A stretch of 64,000 nucleotides of DNA, taken from positions 1-64,000 of the forward strand of contig VDFB02321272.1 in assembly GCA_007258455.2 (NCBI GenBank), in the 5' to 3' direction. Made by a program: the position numbers and the translations under genes. Positions 12,560-26,472 of this stretch are shown in pieces; the first letter of the stretch is position 1, and every line of letters starts with the position of its first letter. The notes under the pieces are model-generated. The model saw nothing but the letters and a program-made list of their open reading frames with translations, did no database searches and had not been told where the DNA came from. The stretch is from Sequoia sempervirens (taxonomy: Eukaryota; Streptophyta; Pinopsida; Cupressales; Cupressaceae).

Positions 12560-13543
12560 TGTAATATCCCCAATGGGATTCGCCCTAAAATATTTGATTT
12601 ATGCCCTAGATTTCTTATTTATATTTCTGCACTTTTTTTATTTAGTTTTTTTTTGCTCAAACCCTAGGATAGAATTCTGATTTTTATTTTTTGATATAAA
12701 ACAAAATATCACAGTGAACATACAAGTGCCCAAACATGAAAAATAAACATGCCAAATGACAGTACCAATTGATATTCATATCAAACATGAAATCCACCAT
12801 AAAAACACAAGATAGGGCATCCAAATGCATCATACAAATCTGATTTTCTGTAGATAAATTTTCTATTACAACTGAATATTTTGGACTGAATTTACAATGA
12901 ATTCGTGGGTTCAAACATGCTAGACATACGCCCAATTTTCTGCTCTATAAATCAGATTTGAAAATATGATTATACATACCAGACATATGCCCAAATTTCT
13001 GCTCTATAAATCAGATCTGAAAATATGATTATACATACCAAATATATGCAAAATAATATTTAAATACCAACCCTAGATGGGAAAAATTCCTCCTTGGTAA
13101 GTGCTTAGAGTCTACTGCTCCAAATATGCAAAATCGTCCTCCAAAGGTGGGCGCTTAGGTCTGCTATACCTTTAAGCTTATATGATATTTATTTGCACCC
13201 AACAATGCTAGTGAGTTTGAATAATGTAGGTGAGAAGAACACATACCTATGAAGAATGAGGCTTTCAGCGATAAAACTCAACAATAGTGGTGAAACTAGG
13301 CTTTGAGGTGACACATTCTATCTAAAATGGCTAGCATATTGACTAAACATGCCAATACGCACTTGGTATTTAACATTCAAAACAATTATGTATTTACATT
13401 TCAATGAGCATGCATGTATTGACAATGGTTGCATTTGAACAGTCTCTATTTGATTAAATTAATTTGTCTATTTTTGAACTTTAAGTTTTTATTCTAATTC
13501 AATGTCATTGAATTCTTAAACTGATTTCTGACGGGATCTTACA
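12560..13543. repeat. probable solo LTR (gypsy type)
   Basis: The interval starts TGTAATATCCC and ends GGGATCTTACA. These ends are near-perfect inverted copies, as in many plant Ty3/gypsy LTRs. The length (984 bp) fits an LTR, and there is no primer site or coding sequence. The flanking five bases (CATCC left, TCTCG right) do not match, so either the target duplication has decayed or the call is wrong. It contains a 59-bp tandem duplication. Confidence 0.5.
12922..13039. repeat. tandem duplication, 59-bp period, two copies
   Basis: AGACATA(C/T)GCCCAA...TTCTGCTCTATAAATCAGAT is present at 12922 and again at 12981, with two or three differences. A partial third start follows at 13040. Confidence 0.85.
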
Positions 13544-15900
13544 TCTCGACAATTTTGTACCTTACAACTTATAGTCCCGATCAGCCACACAAATTTGTTT
13601 GGAAAACTTCAATTGATCTTAGCATCAGCTAAAACCCCTTTCATATTGTTCAAAAATATTGTTTGTTCTAGGCCAAAAGGCATAAATTTGATGAAAGCAA
13701 CATAGTCCAACTTCATTGATGAACTCAATGATGCATCTACAAAGGCCTCCCTAGAACCACTAAAGATATCAAACATGGAAGTAAACACCTGAACCATTTA
13801 GCTTTTACATGCTAGCATAGATTTCTGATAGAAAGTGCTTGTCATGTGTGCTTTTGTATATAGTGAATTTACAAAAAAGTGCATTGCTATGATTTGTTAC
13901 TAATTGTATCTACACTACCATTGTAGGTGACAGGAACACTAATCCCTAAGAATGTCTGCTTTCCCCCATACAAACCAATTTTCACTTCATGTAGGGAAAG
14001 CATTTTTTTATGCAAACATCTAAGAATGATGTTGCACGGTGCACAACCTATGGCATTGACACAAAATTTGAATATATCCCTTTTCTGCAATGTATTGTTC
14101 ATGTACAATAGATGGAGTTGTGGATTGTTATCTGCACAAATAACAGCTACAAAACAACTTCCATAGTTAGTTGCTATTCCATTTCAAGATTACAAGAAAG
14201 ACATGTCCATAGTAATGTTCTTTCTCCAGAAATTTCAGCTGCAAGGAACTTTCACACTTGTAGTGGATAATTGCATCATACGAATTGTGGCTAAAGCAAA
14301 AAGCATGGCATCTTCACTAACTTGAAAAGACATTTGCACTTTGGGGCAAGTGCTTACATTGCACTATTACAATTTCCATTCTTATTCATTAATAGCATGC
14401 CATGCAAACTATATTGTCATGAGTGTAATGCTTATTGATTATGGAACAGGTTCCAAGAAATGCAACGTTGCAACATAGAACAATATCAACAAGCAACATG
14501 TTTAAGAGCCATTGCAGCCTAACTATTTTTGAAAATGTGAATGAGAAGACAATCATGTTTATGCTTTTATGAAGACTAATCTGATACTTTATTTTCAGCT
14601 CTTATATACACTACATAACTTGACAATTGTATTTTCATCTCTTTCAAACATACATAGTATAGATGTGAATAGATTTGCTTGCAATTTCATAAGCAATTAT
14701 AAGTTATGTATTAGTTTATTTTGACTTCTTATATATGCAATACATAACTTTAAAAAAAATTATTCATCTATGTGAAGCATACATGTTATAGCTCTAAACA
14801 ACTTTTTTTGCAATTTCACAAACAGTTATAGTTAATGTTGCATGTGTAATGTTGTTTGCTCTCTAGAAATCATTGTAATACATGTTTGTGACAAAAAAGA
14901 AAATTATACCAATTCAAATTTTCTTTTATGTGAAATAGAAAATATCTAATAAAATGCTTGGTTCTTTAACATACAACACTGTATTTGTCCAAAAATTACT
15001 TATCTATGAAAATGATAGTGGCCTTGTTTGTAATGCTATTCTAAACAATCTAGATTTTGGTTTCCAAAATGCATCAACATTACATGTTCCTCCCAAGTAT
15101 TATGTATCTACAATTTTTTTTGTAAGGTTCTTTGCAACACCATCTTGGAAAACTTGATTTTTTTTTTTAGGCGATCTTCATAGGAAAATCACTAGGATGA
15201 TGGGGACATCTAGACAACACAAATATATTATTTTGGTTAAAATTAGAGAACCTACACTGCAGTTTCAATATGTCAATTTCATTCCAAAATATACTATAGC
15301 TATTGATGAAACAAAATGTCTTTTGTCTCCAAGGGCACTACACTTTTATTTATGTCTAATTTTCATTTATTACTAACGGGTAAAAAACAAGACATGTGTT
15401 CCATCATGTCTTACATGTTTTGCATCTAAATTTGGCTTGAATATTATATGCATTGCATCTAAGCCTAGCAGGATGAAGAAACATAACAACTTTCTCACCC
15501 TACAAAATGTAGTCAAGTGATAAATTCCATGTCAAGTGCCATGAATTTTATAACCACTTTTGGCTGCTTGGTTTGCACGACACAAGTGCTTTGGTACACA
15601 ATAGTCTTAACAAATTTATGTTGAGAATTCATATATTACTCTCCTAATTTTGACAGTCAATATTTGAAGATAGAGAATTATGTAGATTACATATATGACA
15701 ATCGTATAGAAATTATCATAGACAATTTAAATTTCTTGCTATGAAGTGGTTTAATCTTATGTTTCCTGTGTACTTTCCTACATCTTTAACACTCTTATTT
15801 TATAGTTTTTATGCATTCACAATTCATTTATGGCTTATGCTGTGAAGTCTTGACACTGTTAAAAAAAACATAGTTCACATTTCCTCTTCATTTGCTTCAT
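13544..15900. other. gene-free AT-rich DNA
   Basis: No frame here carries a domain I recognise. Minus-strand frames at 13609-13797 and 13887-14108 look moderately peptide-like and may be eroded exons, but I cannot support a function. From about 15.78 kb the sequence begins to show pieces of the repeat family described next. Confidence 0.45.
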
Positions 15901-18900
15901 TTCTCTCATGGCAGTTAATTTATTCTCTATGAAAAAAGTTTATGTTTATTGTGTTATACTCAAACAATCAAGCATTTCTAAGTTCCTATATCCACAACAC
16001 TGTCATTTTCTTGTGTTGCATACTTATTTTTCCACATTTTTTGACAATATTGAAATCTGTTAATTAACATGGTTTTTGTTTATATGCATTTGTAACTCGT
16101 GAATAGTTTATAGTGCCAAGTCTTAAATCTGTCACACCAAAAATTGTTTGTGGTTCCTATTCATTTCCTCACATTGTTTTATACAAATGAAATCAACCTA
16201 CATTGGAAGAATTTATAACTATTAAGTTTGACACAAAGAACGAGACATATGTAAGTTCCAATATCTATTACACTATCATTTTCTTGCTTTGTCTGCTCAT
16301 TTCCCACATTGTTTGACAACGCTAAAATCTGTGTCTACTCACAGGTTTTATGTCTATCACATTGCAATGAACCATGAGGCATATGTAACTTCCTAGACCT
16401 TTTGCAATCCAATTTGATAGTTTTTTATCTACCTACAATTGTAATGTTCCTTGTTATGTTCCAAATTTGCGTTGGCCTCATTAAGCAGAAGCTTTATACT
16501 CATATGTTCATACACTGTCAATAGACTCAAATGCACAATTCATTCAAGGTTTATGGAGTGAAGATTTCACTCTTTCTAGGAAACGATTTCACTTACTCCA
16601 ATTTCTTAGGCGAGAGTGAAATATCTACCTCCTAGAGGAGTTTATATTTATTATATTTCAAACAAAAAATGAGGCATTTGTAAGTTACTATATCCTTTGC
16701 ATTGCATTTTTTACATACTATGTGCGCTTGCTCTAATTGTTTGACAACATTGCATGAATTGTCCCTGTTGATAGGAGAATGGGAAGAATTGGAAATAAAT
16801 TGATCTAGTTTACTTGATTTCTCAAACACATTTACTACCTCCACAACAAGCTTTGATGGTGGTAAGTGTTTTCTAGATACATTGAAGATGCAACAGATAC
16901 ATTTTGTATCTTCATAGCTCCCATTTCACCAGCATGGTTCACCTAGCAAGTTGTATGGATTCTAAAAGTCATTTCTTAGATAATGTGTTCCATTGAGAGG
17001 GTTTATATCTATTCCATGGGTGGCATTCCCTATTCACAAGACCTTGAATAATTCGATGAGATCAAAATCTACCTCTATTCAAACACTTTATATGTATAGT
17101 GCAACAGACAAAAAACTAGGCCTTTTTAAGTTCCCATATCTTTTACGTTGTCACCTTTTCCATTGTTATTTGATCTACTTAGTTTGTTTGACAAGAGTGG
17201 AAACTTTTTCTACCAACAGGTTCTATGTGCACTATTTTTTGCAAGGGGAACTTGATGCGTCTATAAGTTCCTCTATCTTTAACACTGCTACTTTATAGAT
17301 TTTTACATCTACACACATGTGATGGACCCTATTATATTGAAAACTGCAATTTCTTTCAAATGTGTGCATAGGAAAAAAGGAGCAATTTGTAAATTCCTAT
17401 GCCTTTTGCATTGTTTATTAACTTCATCAAACTCTTTCATAGGAGTGGAATCTATCTCTGGCAACAAGATTTGTGTGTATCATACTAGTAGCAAAAAAAC
17501 AAATCAGTTGTAAGTTACTATAGCTTTACAATGTTGATTTATAGTTTCATGTAGCTCTGCTTTTTATGCATAAATCTCTGCTATTTCATGTTTTCTTGCA
17601 AACAGGCTAGATTGTAGGCATTATTAATGGCTTACATTGTCAAATTTCAAGTTTGTCAAGCAAAGGATGGTTTGCATTTTTTATTCATTTGCTTTGCCTA
17701 TTTCAAGAGGGAGGCAACATAATAAGCATTTGTAAGTTACTATATCTTTTACACTCTCCTTTCTTGCATTATTTATTCATTTGCTTGCATTATTCAATGG
17801 AAATGGAATTTTTATCTATTCATAAGATTCATGTCTATTGTGCTTGAAGTGAAGAAGAAGGTGCTTGTAAGTTGTGTTATCCTTTATAGTGTTTTTTTTA
17901 TAGTTTTTACATCTTTACATTTTATGACTCCTTGCCTATTCCTTCTTGGTCTATGCATTTAATGCCTTAATGTCTATTCCCCCTCTTTTTGAATATTTCT
18001 ATGAGTCACACTCTATTGTTGAATTAAAGGCTTAACACCAATATTCATTAATGTCAACTTCAATGCTGCCCACTATTAAAAATGCAAGAATTTTTTTTCT
18101 CTTCACACATGCATGCCAGGTGCATTTGAATCTATCAAACTCATTTCATCAACTCATAATGCTTTGTTTCCACTTGTTTTTGTCAATGCCTCCTATTCTA
18201 GCAAGGATGTTTATTGTTCGTTACTACCTTGTCTTCATTTATTGTCAATGGGCTCAAGCACAACTATCATTATTAAATTTTGGTGAAACTTCAAGCCCAA
18301 GAAATATTTCAAACACAAACAATTATTATTTTCATCAAATAGATTGAAGTGCAGCTACCTACTTCCATTCTTAATCATGGCTACCATAGAAATTGACATT
18401 GATAAAGTACAATGTTAAGCCTCTAACTCGACAACAGACAATAATAGATATTAACACAAAAAATCAAGACATATCTTTAACTTAACAAGAGAGGCTAACC
18501 GATAAATGCACTCAAAAATAGAAAACACTAGGCATTAAATCATAAAAAGAAAAGATTCAAACAACTATGAAGTGACATTGTAAAAGGTATAGCAACTTAC
18601 AAATGCTTCATCTTTCCAATTCCAAAATGCTTGACATGAACCCTCCCAAAAGATACCAGTCCCATCCTCATCAAACAATTTGAAGTAAACAATACACAAC
18701 TCAAAAACTGAAAGTGTAAAAGATATAGGAACTTGCAAATGCCATATTTGTCACTTTCAACATGGTAGATCTAAACCCTCTCAATAGACACAAATTTCAA
18801 CCTCACTATCAAACAACCTGAGAAAATGAACAAACAAGGTAAATAATACTTTGCTCAATAGACTTAAAACTTCACACCATAAGCCACTAATGAAACCTGC

Positions 18901-21150
18901 AGTTTAGTCTACTCACAACAAACGAAAACTCACCAATAGTAAGTGTGATGTATTGCTTAATACTATAAATGTTTCATTGCTTTTTAATGTTCTTAGCTAT
19001 AACATACAATTGTGATAATGGCCTTATGCATATATAGTCTGCCATTCCTATTTAATGTCAATAGAGTGTAATGCAACTGTCATTAATTTCTTATGGTATA
19101 AAGTTCAATTATTTGTAGTGTTTATTCATTTGCTTAGATTGGCTAACAAGGATGACATCTCTATCTACTCACATAGTCTACATCTATCATAGTTTAGAAT
19201 GGGGGGAATTGGAAAGAAGTTAATCTAGTTTTCTTGCCTTCTAAGATAGTTTTCCAACCAGCATACAAATGTTTGATACAGATAAATGCTTTTACAAAAA
19301 GCATTGCCACACACCATCAACCACCCTGTTGCATGTGGTAACTTAAGCCTTGTGTAGAAAAGCAATTGTTATCACCCAATTATCAATGTATCTTCTACCC
19401 TATAGTCTGTTGTTCAAATTTAGTTAAGATCATTGCTTCCACATGTACTAATTGCATTCTCCATTCAACTTCCCATTTCTCTTTTCCCATATATCCAAAT
19501 TAAATGATCTAATACTCTCATTCTGCATGTTCTCATTTGCTCGGCCACTTTACATCTTTCATATTCAAAGAAAAAACCAAGAGGTTTGTAAGTTCCTATA
19601 TATTTTACATTGTCATTTTCATGTTGTTTATTCACTGCCTCAGATTGTTTGATGAGGGAGACATCTATGTTTGTTGACAGGATCTATGTCTCTCATATTG
19701 GAAACAAGAAAGACCTGGTTGTAATTTTCTATTTCTATCAAATCTATGTCTATTGAGAAGGTTTGTATCTATGGTATTGGAATCCAAAAAGGATCCATTT
19801 GTAAGTTCCTATATCTTACATATTCATTTTTTGTATTACATATTCATGCACTTAGAAACATTCATCAAGATGGAATCTGCCTCTGCTACCAAGGATTATT
19901 TCTATGGAATTGGAAACAAGAAAAAATCAATTTACATAAGCTCTTATATCATTTATAGTGTTGTTCTGTAGTTTTTTCCATCTCTACATTTTTTCAATTA
20001 ACATCTGTAGTTTATTATTCTCTGCATTTTATCATTTATTCTCTACTTTTTGTTGTATTGTTTTTCCCCCTATCCTTCACTTCCTTTATCAGTCACTGTC
20101 TCCTCTTCACTTACAGGCTTAACACCATAATTCATCAATGTTGACTTCTTTACTGGTGACAAGTAAGAAAGGGTCGCCATGAATGGATTTAGGTGCCAAG
20201 TTCACTCAAAAGGACATTTGTAAGATTTTTTGTGTCTTTCCTCTCTTTCATATTAATCAATTTCTCTTTCTAATATTTCAATGCATTTTTTCTTTTAACT
20301 ATTTCTTGCATGAACTAATCACTACTTTTAATCTCTCCATGCAGTTACCTAAATCAAAGAAGTTTGAAAAGACAGCTCAGTTGGTGGTCAATGATATTCA
20401 TGCCACTATAATCACAATGAAATTATCATTTCCACATGCATCAAATTGACTGATTCTATGTACATAAAACTATTTGAGTTTCTATAAATTATACATTTCA
20501 TAATTCATTGTAATGTATCAAATATCATATTTTAGATTTGAACAATCCAAGCAAGGATATTTTCCTTGCTTTAGATAATGCTTATTGAAAAAAACTTATG
20601 TCCCCACATATATATTTTTAAATATAGTTGTTGATACAAAATTTATTTGACTTCATCTTATTCATGTACAACACCACATTCTCTTACATGTATTTATCAT
20701 TTATCTTATCCCTTTACTTAAGCATTTTTCAAATTGTCTTGATAAAGACTTAACACAATGGTGTGTTGGTCATGATTAAGAATGGAATTAATATTCTCTC
20801 TGCATGCATGTATTGCAACCACACTTGAATTTATTAAATGGAAATAAAAACTAGGTCCAAGTAATTGGAAAATGTCTATATATGAAATCATTAAATCTAT
20901 GTCTACTATATTGAAAGTGAAAAATGAGGCATCTGTAACTTTGTAGGTCTTCTATAGTGTTGTTTTATAGTATTTTACAACTTTGTATTTTATGGGTTAA
21001 TTTATTAAATGAAAATTGAAATTAAGTCTAATTAATTGGAAAATGATTGGGTATAGAACCATTTAATTTGTCTATTGAAAGGATTTACCTTTGTTTAAGT
21101 TCGTATATCTCTTACAGTCTTGTTTTATGGTTTTTTACATCTTTGAATTT
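15900..21150. repeat. degenerate repeat family, about 134-bp period, splice-site-like edges
   Basis: A core like GGCATTTGTAAGTTCCTATATC recurs at about 15976, 16251, 16385, 16680, 17127, 17262, 17390, 17510, 17733, 17867, 19589, 19721, 19801, 19933, 20220, 20940 and 21098. It also occurs inverted at about 18600 and 18734. Many neighbours are 128-135 bp apart. Upstream of each core is a segment like ACAGGATTTATGTCTATT, so an AG...GTAAGT bracket of roughly 45-50 bp repeats. Two kinds of spacer follow: one with CATTGTCATTTTCTTG, one with TATAGTGTTGTTTTATAG. A third module, GGCTTAACACCATAATTCATCAATG, is at 18029 and 20116, and inverted near 18390-18425. It may be amplified gene fragments or a satellite. 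Confidence 0.6.
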
Positions 21151-21229
21151 TACGGGTTAATGTCTATTGTTTGTGATTAAATAAATAAAATCTAAAAAAT
21201 GAATTGTTTTAACAAAATTCTAATAATGT

Positions 21230-21949
21230 ATACATCTATATATTGTCTATATATACATATATGTGCATGTATATTATGAACAATATACATAGATATATAT
21301 AAAATGCATATAGATATATATATCTATTATCTATAAATGTACTCTAGATGTATATGTATGCATGTAAACATGCATATGTATATGTGTATCTATAAATATA
21401 TGTATGTATAAGTGCCTATATGTGTGTGTGTGTATGCGATTACCCTATACATAACCATACATCCATACTATATATTCAATAACCACTCCTAGTATTCCAA
21501 ACAATTGATAATGTAAACATCTCATAGTGTTTAAAGATCATAAATTGTTTCTCAATTGCATGGTTTAATATGACTAATCAAGACATTAAACTTATAAGAT
21601 GAATCATATATCTAGCCCAAAGATTTTTCTACTCAACATTCACATTCCAAAGACAAATTGAAAAATGATCAATAAAGATTTTTAGGACAAAAAGTGCATA
21701 GCCGATATCTACACTAGAAAAACTTAATTCCGATCACTGACTTATGTTATGGACAAAGTCATAATGAGCATCTCATTTCCATGTTAATACTACAATAGGT
21801 TATGTGTCTTTTCCCTCTCCTTGCTTTCACATTCAAATTTTCAATCTAATACTGACAATATTTTCTTTTGTCGTCGATATGCCTAACTATCCCTCATTCA
21901 ATTTGTCTATTGTAACTAGTTCGCTCATGTCTATTTGTGTGTACATATG
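21230..21949. repeat. copy 1 of a microsatellite-bearing block (split by the 21950 insertion)
   Basis: A TATA/TATG-rich part (21230-21480) is followed by unique-looking sequence that matches copies at 33.4-35.4 kb. Shared marks are GACTAATCAAGACATTAAAC, TTATGTTATGGACAAAGTCA and CTATTGTAAC. The block is cut at 21949 by the large insertion and resumes at 33162. Confidence 0.75.
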
Positions 21950-24190
21950 TGTAACGCCCGCCGAGAAACCTAGAGGACTAAACTAACACTACAGATAAAT
22001 GGACAATTTTTATTTTTTTTGAAATGCATTGTTGTGTAATGAAATAGAGCATCACATAAACTATTCCCTAAGTCCCCTAGGGTGCACGACTACATTACTC
22101 TTTAACGTTCAAACTACAAATCCACATAACTTCATAACTATCAAATGTGAACTTCACTAAGCATAATATAACATAATACAATTGAACATATGATTCAAGT
22201 GAGACATTCATTCATTAACATAAAAGAATAATTTACTTTCTTCCATTTCAATTTACAAGTATAATGTCATAGTTACAAAACTTCTTGCTTACAAGAGATA
22301 CAACATTTCAGTTAACTTATACATTTTTACAATGGAACTTCCTCGAACTAATGAGGAGTGCTTACAATAATACATGATACATAAAAAAGTTACAATTTAG
22401 TACAATTACAAAGGTTTTCCATCCAGAATAAGGTACAATACCGAAATCAAGGAATGAGATTAAATCGCCACATCACGAACATAAGGGGAACCCAACGGAG
22501 AACAATACACATTCCTCCCAACCACATGAATCCAAAGATTCACTCCCCCATGCTAGGAGGTTACAAGGGTCCCATCAACTGAGTGATAAGGTTAAAACAT
22601 CACAAGGTTGACTAGCTCACAACATAGGATTAACAACAACATCGGGAGAAACAACATTAAGTACATAATCATCAGGTACAACAACATCAAGTACAACACA
22701 ATAGTGACCAAACTTCTAGAGGCACCTAGTTACACAAGTGAATCAATAGGTAGAGTGCACTCATGGTTGTCATAGGGAATTGTCATCGCATAACTGGACA
22801 TAGGTTATCTAGGTAGTTCTTCCTAGGCCCTGACCCCCATCCTTGGGTTATCCTGTTAGCCTCTACTAAACTCCAGCCCCTCATTCCAACTATGTGGAAT
22901 TGCCTCACTTCTCATGGAGATGAAATAGATGATTGTGCCATTTTAGGCCTTCTCGTCTCCCCTCAAGCCTAAACGAGCACTTGAGGCTGAGCGGGGAACA
23001 TGCTTATCTTGATTAATGTTTTGAACTACCCATTCCCCCTAATTAAGTTTTAATGTTATCACTTTTTAAGAAACTTCCACATGGGTTATCCAGGCGTTCT
23101 TTGTGCGTTGACCCCCATTGGAAGCCACTTCCCTACTAACCACCAACCACAAAAGCAAAAAAAAACCACTTGCATGACTCAAGACACAAATGAATCACAA
23201 TATGGGGAATTATCCATCCTACTCACAAAGTCCATAACATATCAAACAGATAAATGTCAAGTGCAAGTTAATCAATCATTGAATTCAAATCAAGATTGAG
23301 TTTCCCCATACCAAATTAAACATTAAACCATCAAAGAGCAAAACACCCTAGCCTCTGGAAGAATCAAGACCCAAACCTTGGAATAATATAAGAACATATT
23401 CCACCATTTACATCCACAACACTCATTCTCATATCTCACGTCAATAAATCAACACAAATACAAAAATAGATCTCTTGAATGGTTACAAGAAGATCTTTAA
23501 TGGCATTCAAATAAACCTCTAATCATGATTTCTCCTTCAATGTGAGTTTACAATTTTCACTAGTGTAATTATGAAAGAGGCAAATTGACCCAAATGGGTT
23601 ATACTCTTTCCTTAATTAATTTCCAACTAGAAACAACAAGCTTAACTTGAGATCCATCAACATAAGTGTTCACACACACATATATATATACAATTATATT
23701 ATGATGACTATAGATACTTAAATAACATAATAGATATACATTTTACAGATCTATATATATAATCCTATATAAGTTACTATCTCCATAGTGCATATTATTA
23801 TGCATAATGGTGCTATGAAAGTAGACGGTCTATAAGTTAAGAGTATACAGCTCTGATTTATTTAACATACCTTATACTTCTACCCATGCATATAAACAAG
23901 AATTAAGTGCGCTGCTAGGGACCTATCCCACTAGTTGTGAACATGAAGTAAGCACATCAGTTTAATAAACAATGGTCTATCTTATAACTCAAGCATCTTA
24001 AGATTCAAGAAATTAAGTCTAACGTGTAAAGCTACTAAAGATGTGAAATGCCATCTACATCCTAAGTATTAGCTATATTCGGTACACAAGAGATAAACAC
24101 AGCCTAACTCATATGATTTTATTTATCCATGACATCTAAACTTATGGCGGTTAGGGAAGACCACAAATAATTGTATTTAATTACACACAT

Positions 24191-24899
24191 TGATGAGGGC
24201 GCAACCTGAGACTTAGAAAAATAACCCACAAAAAAGAGAATAAATTTATTATTCAGAAAATGAAGCTTCTTACATGTAGAGGATCTCAAATCCCCAAATT
24301 CTACAACACATGCAAGTTACAAAAAGCTACAGAATCACCCTTTCGCAATATGTGAGCTTGTCCCCAAAAAGTTACCCAAAAATTAGAAACCTGCCCATAA
24401 ATAGAGCTCCTCTTTAGTTTGGAGCCAAAACAACATTCAAATTTGAGTTTAGGAGGTTTGGCGCCAAAAATTTACAATATGAAGTTCAAATTTCAAAAGA
24501 GCATCTGCAATTGTATCTTCTAAAAAGTGTGCCAACTTCCCGGGGCCATAACTTTTGATCCAAGACTCCGATTTGCGAACCGTTTGAACCGTTGGAAAGG
24601 TCACGAAGTCAACTACGCGCTCAAATTTCCTACACCAATTTTAGAAAGTTTTGAGGCCGATCCGGGAACTCTAAGTGCCTCAAATCTAATTTAGAAAATT
24701 TTTAGGTGCAAATCTGGGAAACTAAAACTACAATATCTTTCCACCCAGGAATAGAAAATAAAAACCGTAAATTGGAAATTTTATTATGACGAAAAGGGTA
24801 TCCAAAAATGTAAAAACATCTAAAAACTGAGAAACTTGAAATTTAACTATTTTTGGGTGATGCAAGATTGCTCTTACACCACTGGATGCTCCTGCATCA
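24191..24899 (-). repeat. 3' LTR of the gypsy chromovirus
   Basis: This 709-bp LTR lies on the downstream side of the minus-strand element. It matches 29542-30251. The purine tract expected beside it (about 24900-24920 on the minus strand) is degenerate. Confidence 0.92.
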
Positions 24900-24937
24900 G
24901 ACACCCAGGGTAATTTGAGAAGTGACCCCATCACATC

Positions 24938-25243
24938 TCAGATGGTGGAGGAAAACCCAAACGGGTTGACCTCTACCTTAGGCAACGAGGATGAATCTTC
25001 AACAAGCCTTCCTTTCCATTTCACCAGATATTCGTCATACTGCCTGTTCCTGGTACTCCACCACACGACTATCCAAGATTTCTTCAATCTCCTCCTTTTA
25101 AGTAGGTGCTGAATCTCACACTGTTCCATCGTTGGTACTTCCTCTGCGCCACCTTTATGATACTCTGTCAAATCTAAAATGTTGAACATAGGAAATGTTG
25201 AATCCATCCGCAACTCTACCTCATATGCATTCCACTGAATCAT
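24938..25243 (-). pseudogene. gypsy integrase tail with chromodomain
   Basis: The frame ends an integrase C-terminus and contains EYLVKWKG at about 25010-25033, the signature of a retrotransposon chromodomain. In chromoviruses this domain steers integration toward chromatin with particular histone marks. The usual acidic and tryptophan residues after the motif are altered (EDSSSLPKVE). The frame is shifted relative to the upstream integrase. It ends about 40 bp from the LTR, as expected for the end of pol. Confidence 0.85.
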
Positions 25244-26472
25244 GCCTCTTCAAAATTTTAGGGGACCAACTTCTTCATCTTCAATTTGTTATATGTTCCC
25301 ACTGGAAACCTTTCTTTCCTCAAGTGGACCATCACTTCATCACCAATCTGAAACTCCTTATACCTCCTCTTACGATCTTTAGCCTTATACTGCATATTCA
25401 TCTTGTTAATATGTTCTCTTACCTTCTCATGTATATCTTTGATGTGTTCTGCAAAATCTTCGCTTCAACACTTATTTTCTTTCTTGGTCCATCTTCCTCA
25501 ATTCTGGAGCTGTTCTGGGGCTACCTCCATACACAATCTGGAATGGTGATCTACAGTGCTTCTGTTGACAAAATTGTTGTAAGAAAATTCTGCCTGGGTA
25601 AGATCAAGTCCCATCCCTTGGGTTTATCTCCTACCAAACATCTTTAGGTTACCCGACTCCTATTAACAACCTCTGCGCCCATCGTTTGTGGATGGTGTGC
25701 AAAAGCCGAACTTCAACTCGTCTTGCTTCTTCCACAAGGTCCTCCAAAAGTATCCCACAAATTTGGTGTCACGATCTGAAACAATACTCTTTGGCAGACT
25801 ATGTAGCCTCACCACCTCTTTGAAGAACAAGTCAGCAATGTGGACTGCATCATGGGTCTTCTGACATGGAATGAAATGTGCCATCTTTGAAAACCTATCA
25901 ACCGCCACAAAGACTGAATCATTCCCTCGTTGTGTCCTTGACAAACCAAGAACAAAGTCCATACTTATATCCTCCCATGGCCTCTTTGGTACAGGGGAAT
26001 ATAAGCCCCTGGCTCACTCCTTTAGCCATCTGACATACCCTAGGCTTGTACAAACTTCTTCACATCTGTGACAATTGAGGCCAATAATAATGCTCACGAT
26101 AATGGCAATGGTCTTATCTCGACCAAAATGTCCGCCATTCCTCCACTATGCTTCTCCTTTATCGTTCTCCTCATGGAACTCATCGGGATACACAATTGAC
26201 TTCCTTAAATAACATGCCATCCTAGATTATGAAATCTAGCCACCTTGTCCCATCCACTATAATGAGGTTCCTTGCAAGCTTTCCAAGCCTCTGTGAAATC
26301 AGGATCTTCTGTACAGTGTCTTAAGTTCATTGAACCCAACCACTTCAATCTGCATCTTTGTCATCAATGTATGCCTCCTACTTAAGGCATCTGCAACCCT
26401 ATTTGACTTCCCACTCCTATGTTTCAAAACAAAGGTATAACTCTGCAAAAACTCTACCCATTTTATATGCCT
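25244..26472 (-). pseudogene. gypsy integrase (core at 25663-25962)
   Basis: 25663-25962 reads [20 protein letters not shown] and then [10 protein letters not shown], giving the first two acidic residues of the DDE integrase core. The region up to 26472 holds the RNase H-integrase linker and zinc-binding part in broken frames. The third acidic residue lies beyond the open frame, so it is either frameshifted or lost. Confidence 0.85.

Noticed and set aside
24900..24925. A good polypurine tract beside the chromovirus 3' LTR
   Set aside because: The minus-strand sequence there is mixed purine and pyrimidine. The tract must have decayed, so I did not list it.
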